Positions 6,679 to 16,775 of a stretch of 64,000 nucleotides of DNA are shown here, one piece after another. Below the pieces are notes generated by a model. The model had not been told where the DNA came from and did not search any database. It saw nothing but the letters and a program-made list of their open reading frames with translations. This stretch comes from QAMH01 sp900556425 (GTDB lineage: Bacteria; Actinomycetota; Coriobacteriia; Coriobacteriales; QAMH01), in assembly GCA_902475535.1 (NCBI GenBank), contig CABRZR010000012.1:1-64000 (forward strand), written 5' to 3'. Each line of letters starts with the position of its first letter. Position 1 is the first letter of the stretch. Both the position numbers and the translations under genes were made by a program.

Positions 6679-9463
6679 CGGCTACGTCAAGGTAAGCTCG
6701 AAGCCGGACAAGAGCTTCAAGTCGAACATCGAGAACGCCATGCCGTCTGGAACCAAGGTCGGCAAGGCGTTCGTGGCCGGGTTCAAGGGGCCTGTGAGCG
6801 GACTTGCGAGTTGGTTCAAGGGCGGAGCCGTCATGGGTGCCGTCTCGTCGGTCACGACCGCGGCAATGGGCGCGATATCGGCCTCGATGGACTCTGCCGT
6901 GAAGCGTGCCGACACGCTCGCGAACTTCCCGCGCGTGATGACCTCGATGGGATACTCTGCCGAGGCAGCTGCCAAGAGCAGCGACATCATGAAGGCCGCA
7001 ATCGACGGCCTGCCGACCAAGCTACAGGACATCACCGGCAACGTGCAGATGCTCACGTCCTCGATGCGAAACCTCTCCGATGGCGAGGTCAACGCCACCA
7101 CCGTGGGCAAGGCGTTCAACGACATGATGCTCGCGGGCGGCAAGGGAACCGAGGTCGCGAACGAGGCTTTCAACCAGCTCTCGAAGGTCATTGCGACCGG
7201 CAAGGTAGAGATGGACTCCTGGATGTCCATCTACACCGCATCCCCCGGCACCATCGACAAGGTAGCCGAATCGCTGCTCGGCGCGGGCAAGGGAGGAATG
7301 GACCTCAAGGACGCCCTGACGAGCGGCAAGGTGAAGATGGATGACTTCCTCGCCACCATGGTCAGGCTCGACAAGGAGGGCGGCGAGGGCTTCGCCAGCT
7401 TCGAGCAGCAGGCGCGCGAGGCAACCAAGGGCATCGAGACATCGACAAACAACGCGAAAAACGCCATTTCCAACCAGATGGCCAACATCCTTGGCAAGCT
7501 AAACGCCAACGGCGAGATAGCCGGGATATTCGACGGCATCAAGGCGACAATCAACAACGCGGGCGCGTTCATCGTCGCGTCCATCGACTCCATCAAGGGC
7601 ACCATCGACTTCGAGGGCTTCGCCGCCGCGTTCGACGGAATGGGCCAGGTCGTGTCGGCCGCGTTCGGCGCTGGAGGCATGTCCGCGCAGGACTTCGGCA
7701 CGATGGTCGGCAACGCCGTCAACTCGCTCATCCCGCTTATCCAGATGGCGACTCCCTTTGTGGGGCTTCTCGCCGACGCGTTCGCGTTCCTGGCGCAGAA
7801 CGCAGGGGTCGTAGTTCCCATGCTCGCTGCAGTCGGCATCGGTATGCTTGCAATCAAGGGCGCGACTGCGGCAACATCTCTCGTGAGGGGGTTTGGAGGT
7901 GCGCTCGTTGATGTCGGCAAGTCAACGAAGGTGTTTGACGTCAACGCGAAGACGGCGAGCCTTCGGCTTGCGCAGATGGCAAAGCCGCTCATGCAGGCAG
8001 GTGTCGCAGCGCTCGCGCTTGGCGGCGGCATCGCACTTGCCGGTGCCGGAATGCTCATGCTGGCTAACGGAGCCGTGCTCATCGCGAACGCTGGTCCTGG
8101 TGCCGCTGTCGCCATGGTGGCGATGGTAGGTGCCATAACCGGTCTCGCTATCGGTGCCGCCGCGCTCGGCCCGGCGCTCACCGCAGGGGCCGTCGGCATG
8201 GTCGCGTTCGGCGCGGCCGTGCTCATGGTGGGAGCTGGTGTCCTGCTCGCATCGGTCGGTCTCATGCTCGTCGCGGGTACGCTGCCCACGATCGCGGCCT
8301 ACGGCATGGCGGCCGGAACCGCCGCGATGGTGCTTGGGACGGGGCTCATGGTCATGGGCGCTGGCGCCCTCATCGCTGGCGTCGGCATGACCGCGCTTGG
8401 GGTCGGTCTGCTCGTGGCGGCACCAGGACTGCTCATAGCCTCTGCCGCCGTGATGATCCTGGGCGCTGGCATGCTGATGGTCGGTGCTGGCGCGACGATG
8501 GCCGCACCGGCGATCCTCGTGATGGGAACGGCGCTGCCGCTAATCGCCGCCTCTGCCGCACCTGCGGCCGCTGGACTCGGCCTGCTGGCAGGAGCCGCGC
8601 TCATGGCGGTGCCTGGACTTGCTGCAGGCGCGGGGCCTGCAGCGGCGCTGTCGGCCGCAATAGTGCCCATGGGCACCGCCGCGACGATGGCGGCGATGGG
8701 CCTGCTCATGGTCTGCGCCGCGCTTCCGGTCATAGCGTCCCAGGGGTCAGCGGCAGGAAGCGGCATGCAGCAGCTCGCCCAGGGTGCGACCGACGCGGTA
8801 CCGGCGCTCACCGAGGCGGCACCGGTAATGGCGACCATGGCAGCGTCCGTCACCACGATGGCGGGCGGAACGATGCTCGGCGCGGCGTCCATGGCGGCGC
8901 TTGCCGTCGGCACGCAGACCGCGTCTGCCGGGATGGTCACCCTTGACGCCTCAATGCAGTCGGTGTCTGCGACGGCATCCACCGCGTTTTCCACGATCGC
9001 ATCGACCGCCACCGCATCGTTTTCGACGGCATCCGCCGCCGCGCAGAAAGCCTGCGCCTCGATTCGCACCTCGATTGCCTCGCTGCCCAAGAGCACCACG
9101 GTACGCATCAACGTGGACGCGGGCAGCGTCAAGCTTCCGCACTTCTCGATGTCGGGCTCGTTCAACGCGCAGACCGGCAGCGTACCTACGGTGGACGTGC
9201 GCTGGTTCAAGACCGGTGCCATCTTCACCAAGCCGGTCTTCGGCATGGGCGAGGCAGGAGCCGAGGTCTCGATGCCGCTGTACGGCCGCTACATGCGCCC
9301 GTTCGCCGCCGCGCTTGCGGGAGAGATGCCGCAATCCGGCGGCACCGTCAACTACGTCGAGGTGACGGTGGTCGCGGCCCCCGGCGATGACGGGGAGGCC
9401 ATCGGGCGGCAGCTCGCCGACGAATTAAAGCTCTACGGGCTGATGGGGAGGCAAGGGAGGTAA
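6656..9463 (+). CDS. Tape measure protein
   Basis: The 935-residue product sets tail length. Residues about 60 to 290 hold the conserved tape measure domain (ANFPRVMTSMGYSAEAAAKS, then 'GKVEMDSWMSIYTASPGTI'). Residues about 380 to 740 are an extremely Ala/Gly/Met/Val-rich hydrophobic segment that could insert into the host membrane during DNA injection. The C-terminus has a beta segment with 'GEAGAEVSMPLYGRYM', common near the end of these proteins. ATG 6656 is chosen for its GGGAGG site; a GTG at 6650 is also in frame. Confidence 0.93.
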   Translation: MAGTEVASGYVKVSSKPDKSFKSNIENAMPSGTKVGKAFVAGFKGPVSGLASWFKGGAVMGAVSSVTTAAMGAISASMDSAVKRADTLANFPRVMTSMGYSAEAAAKSSDIMKAAIDGLPTKLQDITGNVQMLTSSMRNLSDGEVNATTVGKAFNDMMLAGGKGTEVANEAFNQLSKVIATGKVEMDSWMSIYTASPGTIDKVAESLLGAGKGGMDLKDALTSGKVKMDDFLATMVRLDKEGGEGFASFEQQAREATKGIETSTNNAKNAISNQMANILGKLNANGEIAGIFDGIKATINNAGAFIVASIDSIKGTIDFEGFAAAFDGMGQVVSAAFGAGGMSAQDFGTMVGNAVNSLIPLIQMATPFVGLLADAFAFLAQNAGVVVPMLAAVGIGMLAIKGATAATSLVRGFGGALVDVGKSTKVFDVNAKTASLRLAQMAKPLMQAGVAALALGGGIALAGAGMLMLANGAVLIANAGPGAAVAMVAMVGAITGLAIGAAALGPALTAGAVGMVAFGAAVLMVGAGVLLASVGLMLVAGTLPTIAAYGMAAGTAAMVLGTGLMVMGAGALIAGVGMTALGVGLLVAAPGLLIASAAVMILGAGMLMVGAGATMAAPAILVMGTALPLIAASAAPAAAGLGLLAGAALMAVPGLAAGAGPAAALSAAIVPMGTAATMAAMGLLMVCAALPVIASQGSAAGSGMQQLAQGATDAVPALTEAAPVMATMAASVTTMAGGTMLGAASMAALAVGTQTASAGMVTLDASMQSVSATASTAFSTIASTATASFSTASAAAQKACASIRTSIASLPKSTTVRINVDAGSVKLPHFSMSGSFNAQTGSVPTVDVRWFKTGAIFTKPVFGMGEAGAEVSMPLYGRYMRPFAAALAGEMPQSGGTVNYVEVTVVAAPGDDGEAIGRQLADELKLYGLMGRQGR

Positions 9464-9465
9464 CC

Positions 9466-12228
9466 ATGTCTGTAAACGGCATAACCAACGTCATGACGCC
9501 AACTGTGCAGTGCGACGCATCCGGCGATATGGGAGATGTCACCTTCGGATGCGAGTGGAAGACCACGTACAACGGCCAGGAGGCGTTCAAGTTCATGGAC
9601 TGCGTGTTCTTCCTGAACGGGCAGCAGACGTTTTCCGATGCGGGCCAGGGCGACATGGACTCGGACACATTCAAGGTCGCGCGCCGCACCTTCTATCCCC
9701 TGACCGGCTGGAAAATCGGCACGGTTGACGTGCGAATCCGAGGCGTCTACGACGGGCCGGGCAGGTGGGGCGACTTCATGCCGTCTCCCGTGCTCGAAAT
9801 CCAGCGGCCGAAGCCGCCCGAAATCGAGCTGTCGGTGGTGACCGAGGATGGCGAGAGGTGCGTCAAGGTCGAGGTCACGCCCGACGAGGGCGACGCCTAC
9901 CGCGAGGTTTTGTACACGCGCATCGAGATAAGGGTGCCGACGAAGAACGGCACGAGCGTCGTCAACGCGCTCGTCAAGCCCGGGGATGACGTGCCGTACA
10001 CATGGAAGACATCGGCATCGTCCATCGAGAACGCGCTTGCCTACGGAGGCTCGCGCAAGCTGGTCGTCACCGCGTACTCGCAGGGCATAGCCGGTGACGG
10101 CGACCCAAACGAGGTCGAGCGCGTCTTCGCCTACCCGAACGTGCCCGTTATAAGAAACGTCGGCATCACGAACGATCTGATATCCGTCATCTGCGACTCG
10201 AAGTGGACCGCGAGCAATCCCGTTGACACTATCGAGCTGCAGATAGCAAGGGAGGAGAAGACCTACGAGGAGGTTTGCGCGAACCCCGGCGGATGCGGCT
10301 GGGATACCGTGAAGGAGGTCGGCGGCTTCTCGACTGTCATCTGGGACACCATCCAGGATGCCAAGGACGGCCTGGAGCGTGGCGAGCGGGTCTTCTACCG
10401 CCTCAAGTCGAGCTACGATGGCAAGACGCGCTACTCCAGCCCGTACTGGGTCAGGCAGCTCTACACCCCGAAGATGACCGTGACGCTTGGCAGCGCGAAC
10501 ATCCTATCGGCGATAAGCGGCAACGACGGCACATCCGTGCGCGTCGATGTCGAGTGGTCGAGCGAGACGATCAGCGACGTGGAACAGGACAAGCTCAAGG
10601 AGCTCGAGCTTTCCACCGAGCTCTCCTGGGACAAGAACGAGTACGCCTGGCAATCGACCAAAGACCCGGAGCGGTTCCGATTCGATTGGGAGGACAGCCC
10701 GAAGAACCCATTGGCCACGCTCGCCCATTCCGGCCGCGTCTACATAAGCGACCTTGACGAGGGCGTGCCGATCTACATCAAGGCCCGCAGGATGCAGGTG
10801 CTCGGCGACGAGGAGACGCCTGGAAAGTACTCCAACGCCGTCATGGCGACGCCCGTATCCGCACCGGCGTGGGTTGCCCTTGACGTGCCGTCGCACATCG
10901 CGAGGGGAGACGCCATTCCCTGCACGTGGACTCTCGGCACCGAGGCCGAGCAGAGCGGCTGGAGCATCAGCTGCGTGGCCAACCCCGAGTCCATACCGGG
11001 ATGGGCGACCATGACAGAGACGCAGCGCAAGGCGGCGCTCGACAAGAGGGCGGTCGGCATCGCCGACGGCACCGACGCGGGTGGCTACTGCGTGCTCTCG
11101 GCAGGCGCTTTGCCGAAGGGGGCGGCGCACCTCATGCTCAAGTGCTCGGCCACCACGGGCGGCCTGTACACTGACTCGGATTACGAGAGTGTGAACATCG
11201 CCCAGGCACCGACGTGCGCCATCACCGCAGGAGCAGAGGTCACCGCGCTGCCGTTTGCCGTGCATCCAGTGGCATCACCCGGCTCCACCGTTGCGGTGAC
11301 CGTCGTATCTCGCGGTATCACCTACGCGACGCCGACCGGATACGAGAGGCAGTTTGCCGGTGACGTCGTGTGGTCGGGCGTGGTCGCAGCGGGAGCCGAT
11401 GCGGTGATACGCGATGCCGTGCTCATCGACGGCTGTTCCTATGAAGTCCACGCAATCGCGACAGACCCGGCGACGGGCCTGCGATCGGACGAGGTCATGA
11501 AGGTCGTGACCGTCAACCTCGCGAGGAGCGCCGGGTACCCCGGTGCGACGCTTACCTGCGATGACGAGGAGAAGAGCGTCACGATCATGCCGAGTGCGCC
11601 TGAAGGTGCCGCAGACGGCGACGTGTGCGACGTGTACCGCATCACGCCATCTGGTGCCGCGCTCATAGCCTCTGGCGTCGAGTTCGGCTCGACCGTGCGC
11701 GACCGCTTCGCGCCGTACACGTGCGCATCCGAGACCGCCGAGACGGCATATCGCATCGCGACCAGGACGACCGATGGCGACTGCGCCTGGATGGACTTTC
11801 CCTGCGAACTGCGCGGCGACGGCACACGTCTGGACTGGGACGACAAGCACGTTTGGCTCGACTACAGCCTCTCCATCGAGGATGAGCGTTCCAAGGACTT
11901 CGAGGCAAGGGCGCACATGGATGGTTCGATAGCTGGCTTCTGGGAGCACTCGATAGAGCGCAAGCTGAGCATCAAGGCCGAGGTCATGCGCTTCGAGGAC
12001 GCAGAAACGAAGCGGCTGCTGAACGAGATGGGCGAGTATCCCGGTGCCGTGTTCGTTCGAACCGGCGCGGGCCATGCCCTCGATGCCAACATCGACCTCA
12101 AGAACATGGGCGAGGACTGCGATGGCGGCACCGTCACCGTCAAGCTAGGAGGTCGCGTCATAGACCTGACATCCGCGCATATGTGCGGTGCGGGCGACAT
12201 AACCGCACCTACGAAAGAGGGTGTGTGA
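9466..12228 (+). CDS. Large minor tail protein with fibronectin-like beta domains
   Basis: The 920-residue, beta-rich protein follows the tape measure by 2 nt, where distal-tail proteins normally lie. Repeated segments such as 'VFYRLKSSYDGKTRYSSPYW' and 'PIYIKARRMQVLGDEETPGK' look like fibronectin type III folds. The C-terminal 130 residues ('DWDDKHVWLDYSLSIEDERS' onward, ending with a cysteine-containing strand) form a separate unit, perhaps the distal-tail ring domain. Exact role is inferred from position. The stop overlaps the next start (TGATG at 12226-12230). Confidence 0.7.
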   Translation: MSVNGITNVMTPTVQCDASGDMGDVTFGCEWKTTYNGQEAFKFMDCVFFLNGQQTFSDAGQGDMDSDTFKVARRTFYPLTGWKIGTVDVRIRGVYDGPGRWGDFMPSPVLEIQRPKPPEIELSVVTEDGERCVKVEVTPDEGDAYREVLYTRIEIRVPTKNGTSVVNALVKPGDDVPYTWKTSASSIENALAYGGSRKLVVTAYSQGIAGDGDPNEVERVFAYPNVPVIRNVGITNDLISVICDSKWTASNPVDTIELQIAREEKTYEEVCANPGGCGWDTVKEVGGFSTVIWDTIQDAKDGLERGERVFYRLKSSYDGKTRYSSPYWVRQLYTPKMTVTLGSANILSAISGNDGTSVRVDVEWSSETISDVEQDKLKELELSTELSWDKNEYAWQSTKDPERFRFDWEDSPKNPLATLAHSGRVYISDLDEGVPIYIKARRMQVLGDEETPGKYSNAVMATPVSAPAWVALDVPSHIARGDAIPCTWTLGTEAEQSGWSISCVANPESIPGWATMTETQRKAALDKRAVGIADGTDAGGYCVLSAGALPKGAAHLMLKCSATTGGLYTDSDYESVNIAQAPTCAITAGAEVTALPFAVHPVASPGSTVAVTVVSRGITYATPTGYERQFAGDVVWSGVVAAGADAVIRDAVLIDGCSYEVHAIATDPATGLRSDEVMKVVTVNLARSAGYPGATLTCDDEEKSVTIMPSAPEGAADGDVCDVYRITPSGAALIASGVEFGSTVRDRFAPYTCASETAETAYRIATRTTDGDCAWMDFPCELRGDGTRLDWDDKHVWLDYSLSIEDERSKDFEARAHMDGSIAGFWEHSIERKLSIKAEVMRFEDAETKRLLNEMGEYPGAVFVRTGAGHALDANIDLKNMGEDCDGGTVTVKLGGRVIDLTSAHMCGAGDITAPTKEGV

Positions 12229-13244
12229 TGGGATACGAGACCGGATACGCCTCGACATGGGTAGTGAGAAGGATCGACCCGGACACATGGACTCCGATAG
12301 GAGTGCTCGACGGCGTTGACTCCGTGACGGTGCAGAGGGCCGTGAACGACGGCAGCTCCCCGTTGCTCGAATCGGGCAGCATGGAGGTCTCGGGCGATGT
12401 CGAGGAGGGGTACTACCGAATCGAGATGCGCCCATCGCTCGGCGAGATGGTCACGGTCGCGACCCTGCTGTTCTGTCCCGACGGGCGCAAGTGGTCTCAT
12501 CGCGCGTGGGGCGGCAAGGCATCCGGCAGGAGCGTGCTCGCCCCGGCATCCGTTCGCATGTGCAAGCCGGGCCAGCAAGCGCCCATGGGCGTCGATGGAG
12601 CCGCCTGGTGCGCGAGCAGGCTGCGCGAGGTCATCAATGCCCCGGTCGTCGTGGAGGGAAGCTTTAAGCTCGGCGAGTTCATGAGCTTCGAAAGCTCAGA
12701 TAGCGTACTCGATGCTGTATGGAGCGTGCTCAAGGCCGTAGGCTGGTGCATCCAGATCGCCGGTGACGGCACCGTGACCATACGCGAGCTACCCAGCGAA
12801 CCTTCGCTTGTAATCAACGCAGCAAATCTCGACATGCTCATGCCCGAGTTCGACTCGTCGCTTCCCATCGAGTCGGTTCCGAACTCGCTGACCGTCTACA
12901 AGGACGGGAGGCACGAGACGTGGGTGAACAAAGACCACTCTTCCAAGACATCGGTGCCGAGCAGAAACGGCATGGTCATCGAGGCGAAGTCAGAGGAAGA
13001 CCCGACGCGCAAGGAGGGCGAGTCGCTACTGCAATACGCCAAGAGACGACTGGCGGAGCTTGCCGACGTGTACGAAACCATCGACGTGGAACGCGAGTGG
13101 GCAGATGGAATCCATCCCTACTCGATAGTGCGTTCCAACATGCCGGAAAGCGGCGTCACGGGAGATTTCCGCGTCATGAGCCAGAAGCTGAAGTGCGGTG
13201 CCGGAATCAAGGTGAGCGAGACGTGGGGAAGGAGGGCGTCATGA
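12228..13244 (+). CDS. Minor tail protein, baseplate hub-like
   Basis: The 338-residue product begins with 'MGYETGYASTWVVRRIDPDT' and contains 'GVDSVTVQRAVNDGSSPLLE' and a late 'YAKRRLAELADVYETIDVER' helix-strand, as in tail-hub proteins of siphophages (gp27-like fold is likely). It overlaps the previous stop codon and is followed within 4 nt by the tail fibre gene. No peptidase or lysozyme motif was seen. The role is inferred from order and general pattern. Confidence 0.65.
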   Translation: MGYETGYASTWVVRRIDPDTWTPIGVLDGVDSVTVQRAVNDGSSPLLESGSMEVSGDVEEGYYRIEMRPSLGEMVTVATLLFCPDGRKWSHRAWGGKASGRSVLAPASVRMCKPGQQAPMGVDGAAWCASRLREVINAPVVVEGSFKLGEFMSFESSDSVLDAVWSVLKAVGWCIQIAGDGTVTIRELPSEPSLVINAANLDMLMPEFDSSLPIESVPNSLTVYKDGRHETWVNKDHSSKTSVPSRNGMVIEAKSEEDPTRKEGESLLQYAKRRLAELADVYETIDVEREWADGIHPYSIVRSNMPESGVTGDFRVMSQKLKCGAGIKVSETWGRRAS

Positions 13245-16012
13245 CCGAGCTGAGCAACGCGGTTGGGCGCGAGCTCGTCGAATCCATCTCGTCGCTTTTC
13301 AAGCCGGAATCGAACGGCGAGACCAGGCGCGGCGACGTGACGAGGGTTGACCATGACGGCAGGACGTGGGTGCGCATCGAGGGAAATGACTTCGACACTT
13401 GTTGCACCAGAAGCTCGGTTGCCTGCAAGCCCGGCGATTCCGTCTTGGTCTCGATTCGCAGCAACCGCGCCACCATCGAGGGCAACTACACCTCCCCGGC
13501 AACCGACGACAGCAAGGCGATCGAGGCCATCAAGACCGGCTCATCCGCGCAGCAGACCGCCGACATTGCGCACGAGCTCGCCACCAACGCCATCGCCGAC
13601 GCCCAGGCCACTAGGGACGCAGCGGAGCGCGCCGAGGCCGACGCCACCCGTGCGGCAGTCGCCGCCGAGAGCGCATCGGTGAGCGCCGCCAACGCCGAGC
13701 GCTTCGCGGCCTCGTCCGAGGAGTCCGCCACCATCGCAAAGGCAGCGTCCACATCTGCTGTGCGTGACGCCCTGTCCGCGAACGTCGCGGCAAACGGGGC
13801 GATAAGCAGCCTGGGAACCGTCCAGGACATCATGGGCACGCTGGAGTGGATGCAGCGAAACCGCATGTTCGTTGCGGCGCAACCGCCCTTCGACGCCACG
13901 ATTCGCTATTACCACGTCATAGGCGATGAGTACGCGCCTGTCGAGAACCCCGTGGCTTGCGACCTGGGAGACTTCTACGAGATACGCCCGCCCTACCACG
14001 CGCCGACCTACGACGATGCACCGGTTGAGGGCAAGGTCTACTACGAGCTTGTGCCAGCCCACTACGAGGCCGTTGCCGAGCCGAGGGCCGAGGACATGGG
14101 CTCCTACGCCGAGATCGTCGGCGGCGTCTACGCCAAGACGCAGGACACAGAGCCTGTCGAGGGAAAGACGTACTACGTGCTCGTGCCGTCGCGCTTCGAG
14201 GCCGTGGACTCGCCCGAGGAAACCGATGGGCTCTACGAGGTGAGGCCGGGCGGCTACGCGCTCACCGATGACGAGTCCATCGTTGTGGGAAAGCAGTACT
14301 ACTCGCTCGGCCAGGGAACCTACGCCGCCGTCACGTCGCCGACGGCCAAGGACCTGGCAACGTACTTCGAGCTCTCGGGCGGCCTCTACGTGCCGACCAG
14401 GGACGCGCAGGTGGATTCGGCAAAGACGTACTACGAGCTCGAATCGGGAAGCTACGCGCCCGTGCGCCGCGCGAACGCCGAGCGGCTTGCCACCTACCTC
14501 ACGATAGACCCGAAGTCCACCATGGCGGACTTCATGGAGTCGCACCTTGCGCTCTCGCAGAGGGGCCTGTACATCACCCAGTCAAAGGCCATCGTCAACG
14601 CCGACGGCACCATCGCGTTTCCGCCGGGCGAGGCGAGCTACTACATGCTGCTCGGACATGACGGCATGGTGCTTTTCGACGCGCTGGGCCATGAGGTCGC
14701 CCACTATGGTGAGTCTGCCGGGCAGGACGGCATGTGGAGCGCGACGAGCATGGAGGCGTCCATGTTCGCGATCCAGAGAAAGGTGGAGATGCCGGACGGG
14801 TCGATCGCCAAGGAGGACGTGTTCCGCGTCGGCATCACCGATGACGGCAAGCAGGTGCTGCACTTCATGCTGCCGGTGCCCATAGAGGAAGGCGGCACGT
14901 CTGCGCGCACCGCTGCGGGCGCGAGGGCGAACCTCGGCGTACCCAGCTACACGGTAGCTGGCCAGCATTGGCAGATAGGCGAACCGGACGGAACCCATGA
15001 CATGTGGATGCGCGTTCCGACCCCTGGCATCCTTCCTGATGCAAGCACCGCAAACACGACCGGTCGCGGAAGCCTGGGCGCTAACAGTTGGTACTTTGCC
15101 TCGGCATACGTCGCGAAATACTACGGCACGTGGAAAGGCAATCCCTTGTCATGGTCGGACCTCGACAGCGGCGTTCAGGATTTCGTGAACAACGCGAGCT
15201 TTTCGGCACATGCGAGAACGACCGACCTGAACCCGCTCATGAACGGCGTGAAATGGTGGGGAAGCGATTGCGCGAACATACCATCCGGGGAGAGCTACGG
15301 CATCGTAGCGACATTCTCTAACGGCACAGACCCCAAAAGCACCGGACTATGGAGACGGCAGATCGCGCTTTCCACGACTGGCAGAACGTACACGCGCCAG
15401 TGCATCAACTGCCCCGCGACGACGGCGAGCACGAGCTGGACTTCATGGGTTCGCGTCTGGGACCTGTCGAGCACGCTCCCGGTCGCCAACGGAGGCACGG
15501 GACTTACGGCAACCCCATCGCTGCTCGTCAACCTCGGCTCGTCATCTGCTGCGTCGGTGTTCCAGGCATCACCGAGGCCGGGGGTCACCGGGAAGCTGCT
15601 ATCGGCGAACATCGCCGATAGCGCCATAACCAACGCGAAGCTCGCAAACGGCGCTGTGACCAACGCGAAGCTCGACTCGGCGACGCAGAAGGCAATCGAG
15701 AACGTGAGTCGTGGCGTCGGTGTCTCGACAGCGATGGGCCAGGGCACGTTCAGGCTCGTCAAGAAGGGGCACGTCCGCATCCTGACCATCGACCCGTTCT
15801 ACTTCAACGGAGACACGGCAAAGTGGACGGATTACCAGATAGGGACGATTTCCAGCCCGGAAGACCGCCCGGCTGCGAACGTATGCTCGGCGCTTGTCTG
15901 CGACAACGGAGCTGCCGTCCTGTGGGTCAAGACGAACGGCCAGATATCCGTGAACACGCGCAACGTGACAATCACCAACAACCAATGGTGTTACGGCCAG
16001 GCAGTCTGGTAG
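13241..16012 (+). CDS. Tail fibre / receptor-binding protein with tandem Tyr-rich repeats
   Basis: ATG 13241 overlaps the previous stop by 4 nt and gives 923 residues. Residues 1 to about 80 form a tail-attachment domain, followed by an Ala/Ser/Glu coiled coil (about 90 to 190). Residues about 222 to 423 (nt 13,905-14,510) hold four to five degenerate repeats of about 46 residues with the pattern GKxYYELxxGxYxxVxxPxAxDLxxYxExxGGxY. The rest contains 'LPVANGGTGLTA' and a repeated 'NAKLANGAVTNAKLDS' segment typical of fibre shafts, then a compact C-terminal tip likely to bind the host surface. This is the probable host-range determinant. Confidence 0.82.
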   Translation: MTELSNAVGRELVESISSLFKPESNGETRRGDVTRVDHDGRTWVRIEGNDFDTCCTRSSVACKPGDSVLVSIRSNRATIEGNYTSPATDDSKAIEAIKTGSSAQQTADIAHELATNAIADAQATRDAAERAEADATRAAVAAESASVSAANAERFAASSEESATIAKAASTSAVRDALSANVAANGAISSLGTVQDIMGTLEWMQRNRMFVAAQPPFDATIRYYHVIGDEYAPVENPVACDLGDFYEIRPPYHAPTYDDAPVEGKVYYELVPAHYEAVAEPRAEDMGSYAEIVGGVYAKTQDTEPVEGKTYYVLVPSRFEAVDSPEETDGLYEVRPGGYALTDDESIVVGKQYYSLGQGTYAAVTSPTAKDLATYFELSGGLYVPTRDAQVDSAKTYYELESGSYAPVRRANAERLATYLTIDPKSTMADFMESHLALSQRGLYITQSKAIVNADGTIAFPPGEASYYMLLGHDGMVLFDALGHEVAHYGESAGQDGMWSATSMEASMFAIQRKVEMPDGSIAKEDVFRVGITDDGKQVLHFMLPVPIEEGGTSARTAAGARANLGVPSYTVAGQHWQIGEPDGTHDMWMRVPTPGILPDASTANTTGRGSLGANSWYFASAYVAKYYGTWKGNPLSWSDLDSGVQDFVNNASFSAHARTTDLNPLMNGVKWWGSDCANIPSGESYGIVATFSNGTDPKSTGLWRRQIALSTTGRTYTRQCINCPATTASTSWTSWVRVWDLSSTLPVANGGTGLTATPSLLVNLGSSSAASVFQASPRPGVTGKLLSANIADSAITNAKLANGAVTNAKLDSATQKAIENVSRGVGVSTAMGQGTFRLVKKGHVRILTIDPFYFNGDTAKWTDYQIGTISSPEDRPAANVCSALVCDNGAAVLWVKTNGQISVNTRNVTITNNQWCYGQAVW

Positions 16013-16026
16013 GAAGGAGAAATCTG

Positions 16027-16305
16027 ATGGCAATCTCTGTCAAGACGAGGAGCGGCGTGGGCGTGCCGGTTACGTACCACCGCGTGCTGCAACTCGACAT
16101 CGAGACGAACGTGCGGGTCGGCGTGCTGGTCAGGAGCTATATGGACGCAGCCGAGCGCCAGCGGGAGCTGGATGGAGAGGTTGCGTATCACGAGGACTGC
16201 TACTACTCGACCGAGGGCATGGAATCCGCCCCGCTCACCGTCGAGGAGGCCTACGCCTGGCTCAAGTCCACCAGGCCCGAGTTCGCCGACGCGGAGGACT
16301 GCTGA
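16027..16305 (+). CDS. Small phage protein between tail fibre and holin, unknown function
   Basis: The 92-residue product starts MAISVKTRSGVGVPVTYH after a GGAAGGAG site, so ATG 16027 is secure. It is soluble, acidic in its second half, and ends DAEDC. A fibre-assembly or accessory role is likely from its position, but I do not recognise the family. Its stop overlaps the holin start (TGATG). Confidence 0.7.
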   Translation: MAISVKTRSGVGVPVTYHRVLQLDIETNVRVGVLVRSYMDAAERQRELDGEVAYHEDCYYSTEGMESAPLTVEEAYAWLKSTRPEFADAEDC

Positions 16306-16775
16306 TGGAAGAGGTGAGAGTCCTTATCGCAGACGGTATTCCGTGGGGCGCTGTCGTGTTCGCATCGCTGCTGGTGATGCTGGACTACTGCGTCGGCGTG
16401 GTGGTCGCCGCGATACGCCACGAGCTGACGAGCTCCGAGATGCGCGAGGGGCTGCTGCGCAAGCTGCTGCTCTTCCTCGCCATCGTCATGGGCGTCGTGC
16501 TCAAGGGCTTCTTCCTGTTCGCGGATTTGCCGCATTCGGTGACCGACGTCTTCGGCCTGGGGCAGCTCATGGGCTGGGCCGAGGTGGATACGGTCGCCGA
16601 GATACCCGTGTGCCTTTTCGTGTGCACGGCGGTGACCGTCATGGAGACGTACTCGATAGTCGAGAACATAGCGAAGGTGAACGTGAGGGTTGCGGGATTC
16701 CTTTCCCGCTTCCAGGGCGGCAAGAACGCCGCCGACGATGGGGCCGGATGCCCCGGAGAGGAGAACGGAAAATGA
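16305..16775 (+). CDS. Phage holin (TcdE / phi-Cp-1 holin family type)
   Basis: The 156-residue membrane protein has an N-terminal hydrophobic segment (residues 14 to 38, with a conserved Asp in VMLDYCVGVVVAA), a charged SSEMREGLLRKL helix, and further hydrophobic segments at about 54 to 75 and 100 to 120. This matches the TcdE-like holin layout, where 'LSSxxMRxGLxxK' is the usual signature. It forms membrane lesions that release the endolysin. Start and stop both overlap neighbours by 1 to 4 nt. Confidence 0.85.
   Translation: MEEVRVLIADGIPWGAVVFASLLVMLDYCVGVVVAAIRHELTSSEMREGLLRKLLLFLAIVMGVVLKGFFLFADLPHSVTDVFGLGQLMGWAEVDTVAEIPVCLFVCTAVTVMETYSIVENIAKVNVRVAGFLSRFQGGKNAADDGAGCPGEENGK

Noticed and set aside
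12920..13240. Earlier start for the tail fibre gene (1030 codons)
   Set aside because: The extra 107 codons overlap the hub gene and are Arg/Gly/His-rich without structure; ATG 13241 overlaps the previous stop, as is usual in this operon.
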